A stretch of 14,133 nt of DNA from Bog-756 sp049517675 (GTDB lineage: Bacteria > Actinomycetota > Acidimicrobiia > Acidimicrobiales > RAAP-2): assembly GCA_049517675.1 (NCBI GenBank), contig JBEKRV010000078.1, positions 1 to 14,133 on the forward strand, given 5' to 3'. Below the pieces are notes generated by a model. It was given only the letters and a program-made list of their open reading frames with translations. It did no database searches and was not told the DNA's origin. Shown here in pieces: positions 6,638-13,014 of this stretch (position 1 is the first letter of the stretch; every line of letters begins with the position of its first letter). The position numbers and the translations under genes are program-made.

Positions 6638-6883
6638 ATGGACACGGAGTGGATGGAAGAGGGGAAGTGCAAGGACCTGTCGCCGTCCATCTTCTTCCCG
6701 AGTGACGGCGTCGGCGTCCAGGAGGCCCAGCGGATCTGCGCCGAGTGCCCGGTCGCCTCGGCCTGCCTCGAGTACGCCCTCGTCGAGCGGGTCGATCACG
6801 GGGTCTGGGGTGGCAAGTCCGAGCGCGAGCGCCGCAGGATCCTGCGCCGGCGCCGGGTCGGTCTGAGCGCCGTCACCGTCTGA
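6638..6883 (+). CDS. WhiB-family iron-sulphur transcription regulator
   Basis: An 81-residue protein. WhiB proteins hold a [4Fe-4S] cluster and act as actinobacterial transcription factors, often through the principal sigma factor. Four cluster cysteines are in place: Cys11, then Cys34, Cys37 and Cys43 in the CxxCx5C pattern of CAECPVASAC. The family turn appears as GVWGG (55-59), followed by the basic tail KSERERRRILRRRR, likely the DNA-contacting end. The region between Cys11 and Cys34 (DLSPSIFFPSDGVGVQEAQRI) differs from the WhiB2-type STREAK pattern of the second copy, so I do not assign a subclass. The ATG at 6638 has GGAGG 4 bases upstream; the longer open frame has no WhiB features. 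The glutamate formimidoyltransferase gene begins 7 bases after the stop, so the two are probably co-transcribed. Confidence 0.93.
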   Translation: MDTEWMEEGKCKDLSPSIFFPSDGVGVQEAQRICAECPVASACLEYALVERVDHGVWGGKSERERRRILRRRRVGLSAVTV

Positions 6884-6890
6884 CCCAGAC

Positions 6891-7778
6891 GTGGTGCCGG
6901 TGGGCGCGGCGGGCGGCGCGTCGGCAGAGTGCGTCATCAACATCAGCGAGGGGCGTGACGCCGGGACCGTCGCCACCACGGCCGCATCCGGGGGCGACCT
7001 GGTCGTCGACGTCCACTCCGACCACGAGCACAACCGCACGGTGCTCACCCTGGTCGGCCCCCTGGCCGATGTCGAGGAGGCGGCCCGCGCGGTGTCCGCC
7101 GCCGCCATCGCAGCAATCGATCTGCGTGGGCACCAGGGAGTCCACCCCCGACTCGGCGCTGTAGACGTCGTCCCCTTCGTCCCCCTGGCCGGTCCCGGTG
7201 GAGCCCTGACTCCGTGGGAGTCGGTGATCGGCGCGCGTGACGCGTTCGCCTCCTGGGCCGGAACGACCTTCGACGTCCCCTGCTTCGTCTACGGACCCGA
7301 ACGCACCCTTCCCGACATCCGACGTGGCGCGTTCACGGTGCTGTCCCCCGACACCGGGCCCCCGTCGCCCCATCCGACGGCCGGCGCGACGGCTGTCGGA
7401 GCCCGGACGGTGCTGATCGCCTACAACGTGTGGATCGCCCCGGCCGGAGACGCGGCGCCACCCGACGACGTGGCGCAAGTGGCACGATCGCTGGCGTCCC
7501 GGATCCGTAGGACGGAGCTGCGCACGCTCGGACTGGCCGTCGATGGAGGCGCCCAGGTCAGCTGCAACCTGGTCGACCCCGACGCGATCGCCCTGACCGA
7601 TGTGTTCGATGACGTGGCCCGTGGCGCGGCCGAACACGGATGCACCGCGATCCGGGGAGAGCTCGTCGGCCTGCTCCCCTCCTCGGCTCTGGCCGCCGCG
7701 CCGAAGCACCGATGGGCCGAGCTCGGTATCGGGACCGAGCACACCATCGAGTTCCGCCTGGGCTCCGGTCGCTGCTGA
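6891..7778 (+). CDS. Glutamate formimidoyltransferase (FTCD N-terminal-domain type)
   Basis: A 295-residue cytoplasmic enzyme expected to exchange a formimino group between N-formimino-L-glutamate and tetrahydrofolate (EC 2.1.2.5), a step in histidine breakdown and one-carbon supply. Motifs matching the formiminotransferase domain of FTCD are CVINISEGRD (14-23), the NRTVLTLVGP strand (48-57) and the active-site segment GHQGVHPRLGAVDVVPF (80-96), where His85 matches the family's catalytic histidine. Later matches are FVYGPERTLPDIRRGAF, GATAVGARTVLIAYNVW and QVSCNLVDPDAIALTDVF. The length equals the transferase domains alone; no cyclodeaminase domain is fused. GTG codons at 6891, 6894 and 6900 are all possible starts. 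No ribosome binding site is visible, and the 7-base distance from whiB suggests translational coupling. No other histidine-utilisation gene is present in the window. Confidence 0.85.
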   Translation: MVPVGAAGGASAECVINISEGRDAGTVATTAASGGDLVVDVHSDHEHNRTVLTLVGPLADVEEAARAVSAAAIAAIDLRGHQGVHPRLGAVDVVPFVPLAGPGGALTPWESVIGARDAFASWAGTTFDVPCFVYGPERTLPDIRRGAFTVLSPDTGPPSPHPTAGATAVGARTVLIAYNVWIAPAGDAAPPDDVAQVARSLASRIRRTELRTLGLAVDGGAQVSCNLVDPDAIALTDVFDDVARGAAEHGCTAIRGELVGLLPSSALAAAPKHRWAELGIGTEHTIEFRLGSGRC

Positions 7779-7801
7779 CCGGAGCGGTCAGCAGCGACCG
7801 G
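7765..7801. terminator. 16-bp-stem hairpin between convergent genes
   Basis: CCGGTCGCTGCTGACC (7765-7780) and GGTCAGCAGCGACCGG (7786-7801) are perfect reverse complements around a 5-base loop. The left arm covers the last codons and stop of the formimidoyltransferase; the right arm ends 12 bases before the whiB2-like stop. It should fold on both transcripts and probably stops transcription in both directions, though no T-run follows. Confidence 0.75.
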
Positions 7802-7813
7802 GACGCCCCACAG

Positions 7814-8092
7814 CTACGATGCGGTGGCCGCCCGGCGCTGCATCGCACGTTGACGGCGGAGTCGCCGACGCTCGCGCTCGGACAAGCCTCCCCAGATCCC
7901 GAACTTCTCGCCGTTGGCCAATGCATACTCGAGACAGTCCTCGCGCACCACGCACCCACGGCACACTTCCTTCGCCTCGCGGGTGGACGCACCCCGCTCG
8001 GGAAAGAAGAGGTCGGGGTCGACCCCCATGCAATTCGCCTTGGTCTGCCATGTCCGTTCTTGGGGCCCGTACATCAATGACACCATGTCCAT
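7814..8092 (-). CDS. whiB2: WhiB2/WhmD-like iron-sulphur regulator
   Basis: A 92-residue WhiB protein. The four cluster cysteines are Cys21, Cys44, Cys47 and Cys53. The sequence follows the WhiB2/WhmD pattern closely: DPDLFFPERGASTREAKEVC, then EDCLEYALANGEKFGIWGGLSERERRRLRR. WhmD is needed for septation and division in mycobacteria, and its Streptomyces counterpart WhiB for sporulation septation; a cell-division role here is inferred from that. The ATG at 8092 was chosen because GGGAGG lies about 7 bases upstream on the minus strand and the WhiB similarity begins soon after. A longer form from the ATG at 8119 would start inside the leader hairpin. It faces the formimidoyltransferase across a strong hairpin. 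The upstream region is unusually rich in AT and repeats, so expression is probably tightly controlled. Confidence 0.92.
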   Translation of the reverse strand: MDMVSLMYGPQERTWQTKANCMGVDPDLFFPERGASTREAKEVCRGCVVREDCLEYALANGEKFGIWGGLSERERRRLRRQRAMQRRAATAS

Positions 8093-8117
8093 CGCCAGAC
8101 CTCCCTCCCACTCATCC

Positions 8118-8141
8118 ATGCGGTTTCGCGTGAAGCCGCAT
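8118..8141. repeat. Inverted repeat in the whiB2-like leader
   Basis: ATGCGG and CCGCAT arms, then one unpaired position, then TTC and GAA, close on a 4-base loop (9 of 10 positions pair). It starts 25 bases before the whiB2-like start codon, just upstream of its ribosome binding site. It could be an operator or a leader hairpin. Confidence 0.6.
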
Positions 8142-8148
8142 AGCACGG

Positions 8149-8200
8149 ATGTAACTACAGGTATGTAATCCTTCCCCATAACCATCGGAAACGCAAGAAA
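8149..8200 (-). promoter_or_regulatory. Probable whiB2-like promoter with direct repeats
   Basis: An AT-rich stretch in GC-rich DNA. On the minus strand TTACAT occurs twice, 14 bases apart (plus-strand ATGTAA at 8149-8154 and 8163-8168). TACA and TGTA arms with a 4-base spacer (8157-8168) overlap the upstream copy. GTTATG and TACATA are -10-like. The exact start of transcription cannot be read. Confidence 0.45.
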
Positions 8201-8457
8201 AACCTGACGGCGCACGGCGACGACCTCCGACACCCCCTCCCGCCCCGTCATGCGACCGGCGTCCGGGGTCCGCCCGCACCCGCCCGCCCGGTCCGCGATG
8301 CCCGCGGATGGAGCGGCCCCCGACGGCTCCCGCGTGCGACGTGACGAAGGACTCTTGCCGGGACCGACCGCACGGGTGACGATGGTGGCAGACATCGAGC
8401 GGGTTCGTCCCGACGCCGGACCGACGGGTCGGCTCGGGCACCCCGGGAGGTACGGCC
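8201..8457. other. Gap between the divergent whiB2-like and small membrane protein genes
   Basis: I see no gene here. Open frames are Arg/Pro-rich shadows without a start signal. CCGAC and GTCGG arms near 8420-8431 form only a small hairpin. The right end should hold the promoter for the 67-residue gene; TTGCCG near 8355 is a weak -35 candidate. Confidence 0.35.
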
Positions 8458-8661
8458 ATGGGCATTCTCTTCCTTCTCGGCATGATGGTGTTCAGCGCGG
8501 GAGTCCTCCTCCTCTTCCAGTCGGCCGTGCGGTGGTCGTTCCACGCCTCCCGCGGTGAACGCGGAGAGGCCGGGCGCAGCGAGCGGATCGACGTATGGGC
8601 GGTGCCCGACACCGTTCCGCCCGAGTGGATCGACGCGTATCGAACCGAACAGGGCGGCTGA
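8458..8661 (+). CDS. Small single-pass membrane protein, unknown function
   Basis: A 67-residue protein. Residues 2-21 (GILFLLGMMVFSAGVLLLFQ) form one strongly hydrophobic helix that could be an anchor or an uncleaved signal. The rest is a short hydrophilic tail with a basic-acidic stretch (30-43) and a more ordered end, IDVWAVPDTVPPEWIDAYR (44-62). There is no cleavage motif after the helix and no cysteine. The start is well supported: GGGAGG lies 7 bases before the ATG. The gene stands alone, divergent from the whiB2-like gene and 182 bases before the next gene. I do not recognise a family. The clean hydrophobic segment and ribosome binding site argue for a real gene despite its size. Confidence 0.65.
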   Translation: MGILFLLGMMVFSAGVLLLFQSAVRWSFHASRGERGEAGRSERIDVWAVPDTVPPEWIDAYRTEQGG

Positions 8662-8832
8662 GCACACGGGCGCAACGAACCGCGGGCGCCGTGTGATCTG
8701 CCGCCCGATCGCCAAGGGCACCCTGGAGTCCCGTGCCGTTGCCGCTGTGTCGTCGACCGGTCGGGGGAAGAGTGCCGATCAATGCCTGCGCTCGATCAAC
8801 GGCAAAACCGGGTCTTCGCACCCGCGGTGATT

Positions 8833-8838
8833 TACAGT
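8833..8838 (+). promoter_or_regulatory. -10 element for the 133-residue gene
   Basis: TACAGT ends 5 bases before the ATG at 8844, with no ribosome binding site between them, fitting a leaderless mRNA. No convincing -35 box is visible. I see no gene in the 182 bases before this start. Confidence 0.45.
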
Positions 8839-8843
8839 TGACC

Positions 8844-9245
8844 ATGACCATCAGTAAGACCAATCCGGTCCGGGTGCACACCTGGTGCGGGACGGAGGGT
8901 CCCGGCGGCTTCGTGGATCAGTTCTTGAACGCACTCTTCTCCGGTCGCACGGCCGAGGCCAAGGGGTTGCTCGACCCCGACCTCGGACGCCGGAGCTTCG
9001 GCCACATCCGGGAGGCACTCACCTTCCTGGAGGGCGAGCACTGGATGTTCATCCCGACCCCGGGTCGGACCCCGGAAGGATGCGAACTCGTCCGCTTCGT
9101 CCACCTGAACGATCCGGAGGCGACCCTCGGGAGCGGCAAGCCCATCGTGTTGGACATGGTCGACTTCGAGATCCGGGACTCCGGCAACCGGTCGATCGTC
9201 CGCATCGGACCCAAGCGCTGGGAGACGTCGGACCTCACCGCCTGA
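8844..9245 (+). CDS. Conserved-looking 133-residue protein of unknown function
   Basis: A soluble protein with a folded look and no known motif. Residues about 22-45 form an amphipathic helix (GFVDQFLNALFSGRTAEAKGLLDPDL). A second helix follows at HIREALTFLEGEHW, and the second half is beta-rich (MFIPTPGR, CELVRFVHL, IVLDMVDFEIRD, RSIVRIGPKRW). A helical start followed by a curved sheet recalls NTF2/SnoaL-like folds, but this is a guess by eye. The ATG at 8844 was chosen because it lies 5 bases after TACAGT; longer frames from 8733 have no support. It ends 4 bases before the stop of the convergent VWA gene, with no room for a terminator. Confidence 0.7.
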   Translation: MTISKTNPVRVHTWCGTEGPGGFVDQFLNALFSGRTAEAKGLLDPDLGRRSFGHIREALTFLEGEHWMFIPTPGRTPEGCELVRFVHLNDPEATLGSGKPIVLDMVDFEIRDSGNRSIVRIGPKRWETSDLTA

Positions 9246-9249
9246 CGGA

Positions 9250-11283
9250 TCAGCCGGCCCGGCGGCCCCGTGACCGGACGCTCGTCTTGTGGTTGAGGAA
9301 GTCCACCAGCACGTAGTCGCCCAGCTCGCCCGGTGAGGTGGCGAAGGTGCGCCCCTTGTTGATCCGCGAGAGCTGGTCGACGAACCCCCACAGCCCCCGG
9401 TCAGGGTCGAGGAGGAACGTGTTGATGGTGATGCCCGCCTTGGTGCACCGCATGACCTCGGCCAGCGTGAGCTCCAAGGTCTCGGGCCTCGGCGGGTAGT
9501 TGAACTCGACGTCGTAGCCGAGGCCCCCGTCGTAGTGCACGATGTGGGCGGTGGGCTCGCCGTCGGTCACCAGGATGATCTGCTTGGTCCCCTGCTGGTG
9601 GGCGAGCAGCTTGCGGGCCAGGATCAGGCCGTGCTGGAGGTTCGTCCCGTAGACGTAGTCCCAGCTGACGGTGGGCAGGTCCTCCGCCTCGATCTCCCGG
9701 GCCACCTCGGAGAACCCGACCAGTCCGAGGTAGTCACGGGGGAACCGGGACGTGATGAGCGTGTGCAGGGCCATGGCCATCTTCTTGGCCGGGACGAAGT
9801 TGTCGCGCATCGGCATCGACAGCGACAGGTCGAGCAGCAGCACCGTGGCCGAGCGGGTCAGCGCCTCGGTCTCGATGACCTCGAAGTCGTCGGGATGCAG
9901 CCTGACCGGCACGCCGCTCCCGGCGCGGCGCACGGCATTGTGCACCGTGCGGGACAGGTCGAGGTTGAACGGGTCACCGTACTCGTACGGCTTGGTCGTC
10001 TCCTCGCGGTCATGGCCGGTGCCGGTCCAGGTGGTGGCGTGGTTGCCGACCCGGTCCTTGGTCAGTTGGGAGAACAGGTCGGACAGCGCCTGCTGGCCGA
10101 TCCGGCGCGTGCCCTTCGGCGTGAGTTCGAACCGGCCCTCGCGCTGGTCGATCAGGCCCGCCTCCTCCAGCTGCTTGGCCAGCTTGGCCAGCCGGTCGAG
10201 CGATTTGGCGGCGTCCTCGCCCAGGCTGCGCGCCACCTTGTCCAGATCGACCTCGGACAGCGATGCCGGCGAGTTGGCCGCCCGCAGGTACCCCTCGAGG
10301 TCGTCGAGATCGCGCAGGCGGCCGGCGGCATCGGTCGCCTCCCCCATGCCCATCGGGTCGTCGCCCCGGAAGCGGAACCGCTGCTGCCACCCGGCGTCGG
10401 GGAATGCCTTCTGGAGGTTCCCGGCCAGCCTGTCGACCTGCCAGCGGAGGTCCATGTCCTCGAGCAGCGACTCGGCCAGGCCCTGCAGCTGGGACCGCTG
10501 TTCGGGGGACATCGAATTCCACATGGCCTGTGCCGCGGCCATGCGCGCCGCCAGCTGTTCGAGGAGCTCGTCCAGGTCCTTCGGGTTGCCGGGGAACAGG
10601 TCGCCGAACTGCTCCATGAACGACTCGAAGCTCGGATCGATCTCCTCGCCCGCCTCGCGCTGCTCGATCATCCGGTTGAGGGCGTCGAACGCCTGTCGCA
10701 TGTGCTCGAGCTGGGCCGGGTCGGGGTTGGCGAGCGCCTCGGACATCTGGTCGAAGTACGTCCTGGCCACTTCCTCGCGTAGGCGCTCCATGAGCTCTTC
10801 GAAGTGCTCGCGGGCCTCCGAGGAGACGAATTCGTACTGCTGGAGTCCGCGCACCTGTCCGGCCAGGTCGTTCGGCATGAGGTCGAGCTGCATCCGGCGT
10901 TCACTCGCCACCTGGTCGGTGACCTCCTGGCGGCGTTGGTCGCCGGAGTCGCGTGCGTCGGTCTCGAGCCGCTCGATGCCCAGACGCTCCTCGCGCAGCA
11001 CGTCCTGGAGCTCCTCGGCGATCTCGGAGTAGACGCCGCCCAGGTCGCCCTGCTCGAGCAGCTCCTCGCGCTCCATCCGCAGCTGGTCGAGCAGGTCGCG
11101 CAACCCCTGGACCCGTTCGCCGTCGGGCGTCTGCCATCCCCGGTTGAGCATGCGCTGGAGCGCCTCCTGGAGGTCGCCGTTGGCCAGGAGGTCGTCGGTG
11201 AGCTGCTTCAGCACGGCGTCGGCGTCGTCGGCCGCCGACTCCTGGGAACCGTCCCACCTGCGGTAGTCGAAGCGCCAGGTCAT
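9250..11283 (-). CDS. VWA-domain protein paired with ChlI-like ATPase (Rv0959-like)
   Basis: A 677-residue cytoplasmic protein. Residues 1-300 are highly charged and mostly helical, with likely coiled-coil stretches (about 60-130 and 155-290). Residues about 320-410 look like a helical/winged-helix-like linker (LDRLAKLAKQLEEAGLIDQREGRFELTPKG). Residues about 478-660 are a von Willebrand factor A domain with an intact metal-ion-dependent adhesion site: DLSLS (Asp485, Ser487, Ser489), Thr547 in GTNLQHG and Asp574 in VTDGEPTA. Such proteins partner ChlI/MoxR-type AAA+ ATPases in complexes that remodel or load cofactors into targets. Its ATG overlaps the ATPase stop by 4 bases (ATGA), so the two are translationally coupled. 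M. tuberculosis has an equivalent pair, Rv0958-Rv0959. It lacks the rest of BchD, and no chlorophyll or cobalamin gene is nearby, so 'magnesium chelatase' labels should not be taken as function. Confidence 0.87.
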   Translation of the reverse strand: MTWRFDYRRWDGSQESAADDADAVLKQLTDDLLANGDLQEALQRMLNRGWQTPDGERVQGLRDLLDQLRMEREELLEQGDLGGVYSEIAEELQDVLREERLGIERLETDARDSGDQRRQEVTDQVASERRMQLDLMPNDLAGQVRGLQQYEFVSSEAREHFEELMERLREEVARTYFDQMSEALANPDPAQLEHMRQAFDALNRMIEQREAGEEIDPSFESFMEQFGDLFPGNPKDLDELLEQLAARMAAAQAMWNSMSPEQRSQLQGLAESLLEDMDLRWQVDRLAGNLQKAFPDAGWQQRFRFRGDDPMGMGEATDAAGRLRDLDDLEGYLRAANSPASLSEVDLDKVARSLGEDAAKSLDRLAKLAKQLEEAGLIDQREGRFELTPKGTRRIGQQALSDLFSQLTKDRVGNHATTWTGTGHDREETTKPYEYGDPFNLDLSRTVHNAVRRAGSGVPVRLHPDDFEVIETEALTRSATVLLLDLSLSMPMRDNFVPAKKMAMALHTLITSRFPRDYLGLVGFSEVAREIEAEDLPTVSWDYVYGTNLQHGLILARKLLAHQQGTKQIILVTDGEPTAHIVHYDGGLGYDVEFNYPPRPETLELTLAEVMRCTKAGITINTFLLDPDRGLWGFVDQLSRINKGRTFATSPGELGDYVLVDFLNHKTSVRSRGRRAG

Positions 11284-12782
11284 CCCCGACCCCGGTACGT
11301 CGCGCGGGAGCCGGCGGCTTCCTTGTTGAGCCGCTTGGTCAGGTGGAGCCCCTCCAGGATGAACTCGGTGGCGCTGGCCACCATGGCGGGATCCTCGGAC
11401 CCGCCGGTCAGCCCCAGGACCGGTGCCGACAGCGCCGGCAGCAGCGCCAGGGTCTCGGCGTAGGCGGAGGAGGTCAGGTCGTCCCCCGCGTGGACGACGG
11501 TCTCCTCGGTGAACGCCCCGACGACGGCCTGCGGCTCGGCCAGATGGACCCGGCGCCGGAACACGAGGAGCACCGCCGCGTTCAGCAGCTGGGACAGGAT
11601 GACCTCGTCCCTCCCCTCCTCCAACGATTCGACCTCGACCTTCCCCTGCGTCGACGAGATGAGGGACTGGAGGTCCGACACCCGGGGAACGGCCTCGGAC
11701 TCCCCGTTGCGCAGCGCCCGCCGGGTGGCGTTGGCCACCAACGTCTCGTAGTTGGCGATGGTCAGCCGGACCGAGACGCCGGAGCGCTGGTTGAGGTGCG
11801 GGCTCTGGCGGGCCAACTGGCTCAGCTCGGCCACCACCTCGGCCATGAACGGCGGGACCACCACGCGGGGTTCGCCGACCGTGCCCGGCCCGTCGTCCTG
11901 CCCACGGCCCGGAAGGTCCGCTTCGGACTCGGCGATCCGGAGCTCGGTGGCCGCGTCGGGCGGGTAGTGGGTGCGGATCTGCGCGCCGAACCGGTCCTTC
12001 AGCGGGGTGATGATGCGACCGCGGTTGGTGTAGTCCTCCGGATTGGCCGTGGCGACCAGCACGATGTCGAGCGGGAGCCGGACCCGGTGTCCGCGGATCT
12101 GGACGTCGCGCTCCTCCAGCACGTTGAGCAGTCCGACCTGGATCCGCTCGGCCAGGTCGGGGAGCTCGTTGACGGCGAAGATCCCCCGGTTCAACCGGGG
12201 GACGAGGCCGTAGTGGATGGTGAGCTCGTCGGAGAGGTACCGACCTTCGGCGACCCGGATGGGGTCGACCTCGCCGATGAGGTCGGCGATCGAGGTGTCC
12301 GGGGTGGCGAGCTTCTCGCCGTAGCGGTCACTGCGGTGCACCCATGCCACCGGCATGTCCTCGCCCGCCTCGGCGAGCAGGTCCTTGGCGAACCGGGAGA
12401 TGGGGTGGAACGGGTCGTCGTTGATCTCGGAGTGGGCAACGACCGGGAGCCATTCGTCGAGCAGCCCGACCATCGAGCGGATGATGCGGGTCTTGGCCTG
12501 GCCGCGCTCGCCCAGCAGGATGATGTCGTGGCCGGCGAGCACGGCGTTCTCCAATTGGGGGAGCACGGTGTCCTCGAAGCCGAGGACTCCGGTCACGAGC
12601 GGCTCGCCGGCGGCGATCCGGGCCGCGGCGTTGCGGCGGATCTCGTCGGCCACCGACAGGGGCTGCCACCCGGCCTGGCGGAGGGCACCGAGCGTGGTGA
12701 CGTCCGGCGCGGGCGTCAGGCGTGCGTACGGGTCGACGTGGGCTCCGTCGTCGGGGCGGGAGGAGGGCTCCGGAGTTGTCAT
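11280..12782 (-). CDS. ChlI/MoxR-like AAA+ ATPase (Rv0958-like)
   Basis: A 500-residue AAA+ protein of the ChlI-like branch. Walker A is GERGQAKT (91-98). The Walker B region is GIFAVNELPDL (200-210), with Asn205-Glu206 in place of Asp-Glu, as I recall for this subfamily. Sensor 1 is ATANPEDYTNRGR (244-256, Asn247), followed by LKDRFGAQIRTHYP. The C-terminal half (about 330-490) is helical and probably forms the lid that contacts the VWA partner. It would hydrolyse ATP to remodel a client together with the VWA protein encoded directly downstream with a 4-base overlap. The ATG at 12782 was chosen over a longer frame that extends into the sdh leader; it lies 7 bases after TAGGCT, the same hexamer and spacing as before the DivIVA gene. 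Clients are unknown. Confidence 0.88.
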   Translation of the reverse strand: MTTPEPSSRPDDGAHVDPYARLTPAPDVTTLGALRQAGWQPLSVADEIRRNAAARIAAGEPLVTGVLGFEDTVLPQLENAVLAGHDIILLGERGQAKTRIIRSMVGLLDEWLPVVAHSEINDDPFHPISRFAKDLLAEAGEDMPVAWVHRSDRYGEKLATPDTSIADLIGEVDPIRVAEGRYLSDELTIHYGLVPRLNRGIFAVNELPDLAERIQVGLLNVLEERDVQIRGHRVRLPLDIVLVATANPEDYTNRGRIITPLKDRFGAQIRTHYPPDAATELRIAESEADLPGRGQDDGPGTVGEPRVVVPPFMAEVVAELSQLARQSPHLNQRSGVSVRLTIANYETLVANATRRALRNGESEAVPRVSDLQSLISSTQGKVEVESLEEGRDEVILSQLLNAAVLLVFRRRVHLAEPQAVVGAFTEETVVHAGDDLTSSAYAETLALLPALSAPVLGLTGGSEDPAMVASATEFILEGLHLTKRLNKEAAGSRATYRGRG

Positions 12783-12789
12783 ACGGCCG

Positions 12790-12795
12790 AGCCTA
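12790..12795 (-). promoter_or_regulatory. -10 element for the AAA+/VWA operon
   Basis: TAGGCT on the minus strand ends 7 bases before the ATG at 12782. The identical hexamer and spacing occur before the DivIVA-domain gene (315-310, ATG at 302). No ribosome binding site separates hexamer and start, so a leaderless mRNA is likely. Confidence 0.5.
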
Positions 12796-12889
12796 CGCGT
12801 GGCGCAGGGGGCGTGGTGCGGCCTCCCCCGGGGCGTCCCACCGGGTCCCCGAGCCACGGGGTTTCGCACCGTGCCCCCAGGGATGGAAA

Positions 12890-12925
12890 GATAACGATCT
12901 GTCAGATCACAGGCCCCTGGGCCTG
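12890..12925 (+). promoter_or_regulatory. Probable sdh promoter with two adjacent palindromes
   Basis: An AT-rich GATAACGAT (12890-12898) is followed by the perfect inverted repeat GATCTG-T-CAGATC (12896-12908). One base later comes the perfect palindrome CAGGCCC-CT-GGGCCTG (12910-12925). They lie about 90-120 bases before the sdh start, placed where a regulator could control transcription. Promoter position is inferred. Confidence 0.45.
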
Positions 12926-12958
12926 CGCGCGTCGGGGGACCGTTTGCCCCACGGACGA

Positions 12959-12974
12959 CGGCCGGGAACGGCCG
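12959..12974 (+). repeat. Leader hairpin CGGCCG-GGAA-CGGCCG before sdh
   Basis: Two CGGCCG arms close a GGAA loop, a GNRA-type tetraloop, in the presumed sdh leader 41 bases before the start codon. A stable 6-bp GC stem would form in RNA. Confidence 0.55.
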
Positions 12975-13014
12975 ATCAACCTGGCCGAGCACGGCCTGAT
13001 GAGGGAGAAGAGCA

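Noticed and set aside
8093..8395. Long form of the whiB2-like protein from further upstream starts
   Set aside because: The extra residues come from the AT-rich promoter and hairpin region, and a good ribosome binding site supports the ATG at 8092.
8250..8558. A 102-codon open frame upstream of and overlapping the small membrane protein gene
   Set aside because: It is Arg/Pro-rich without motif or ribosome binding site and is out of frame with the better supported 67-residue gene.
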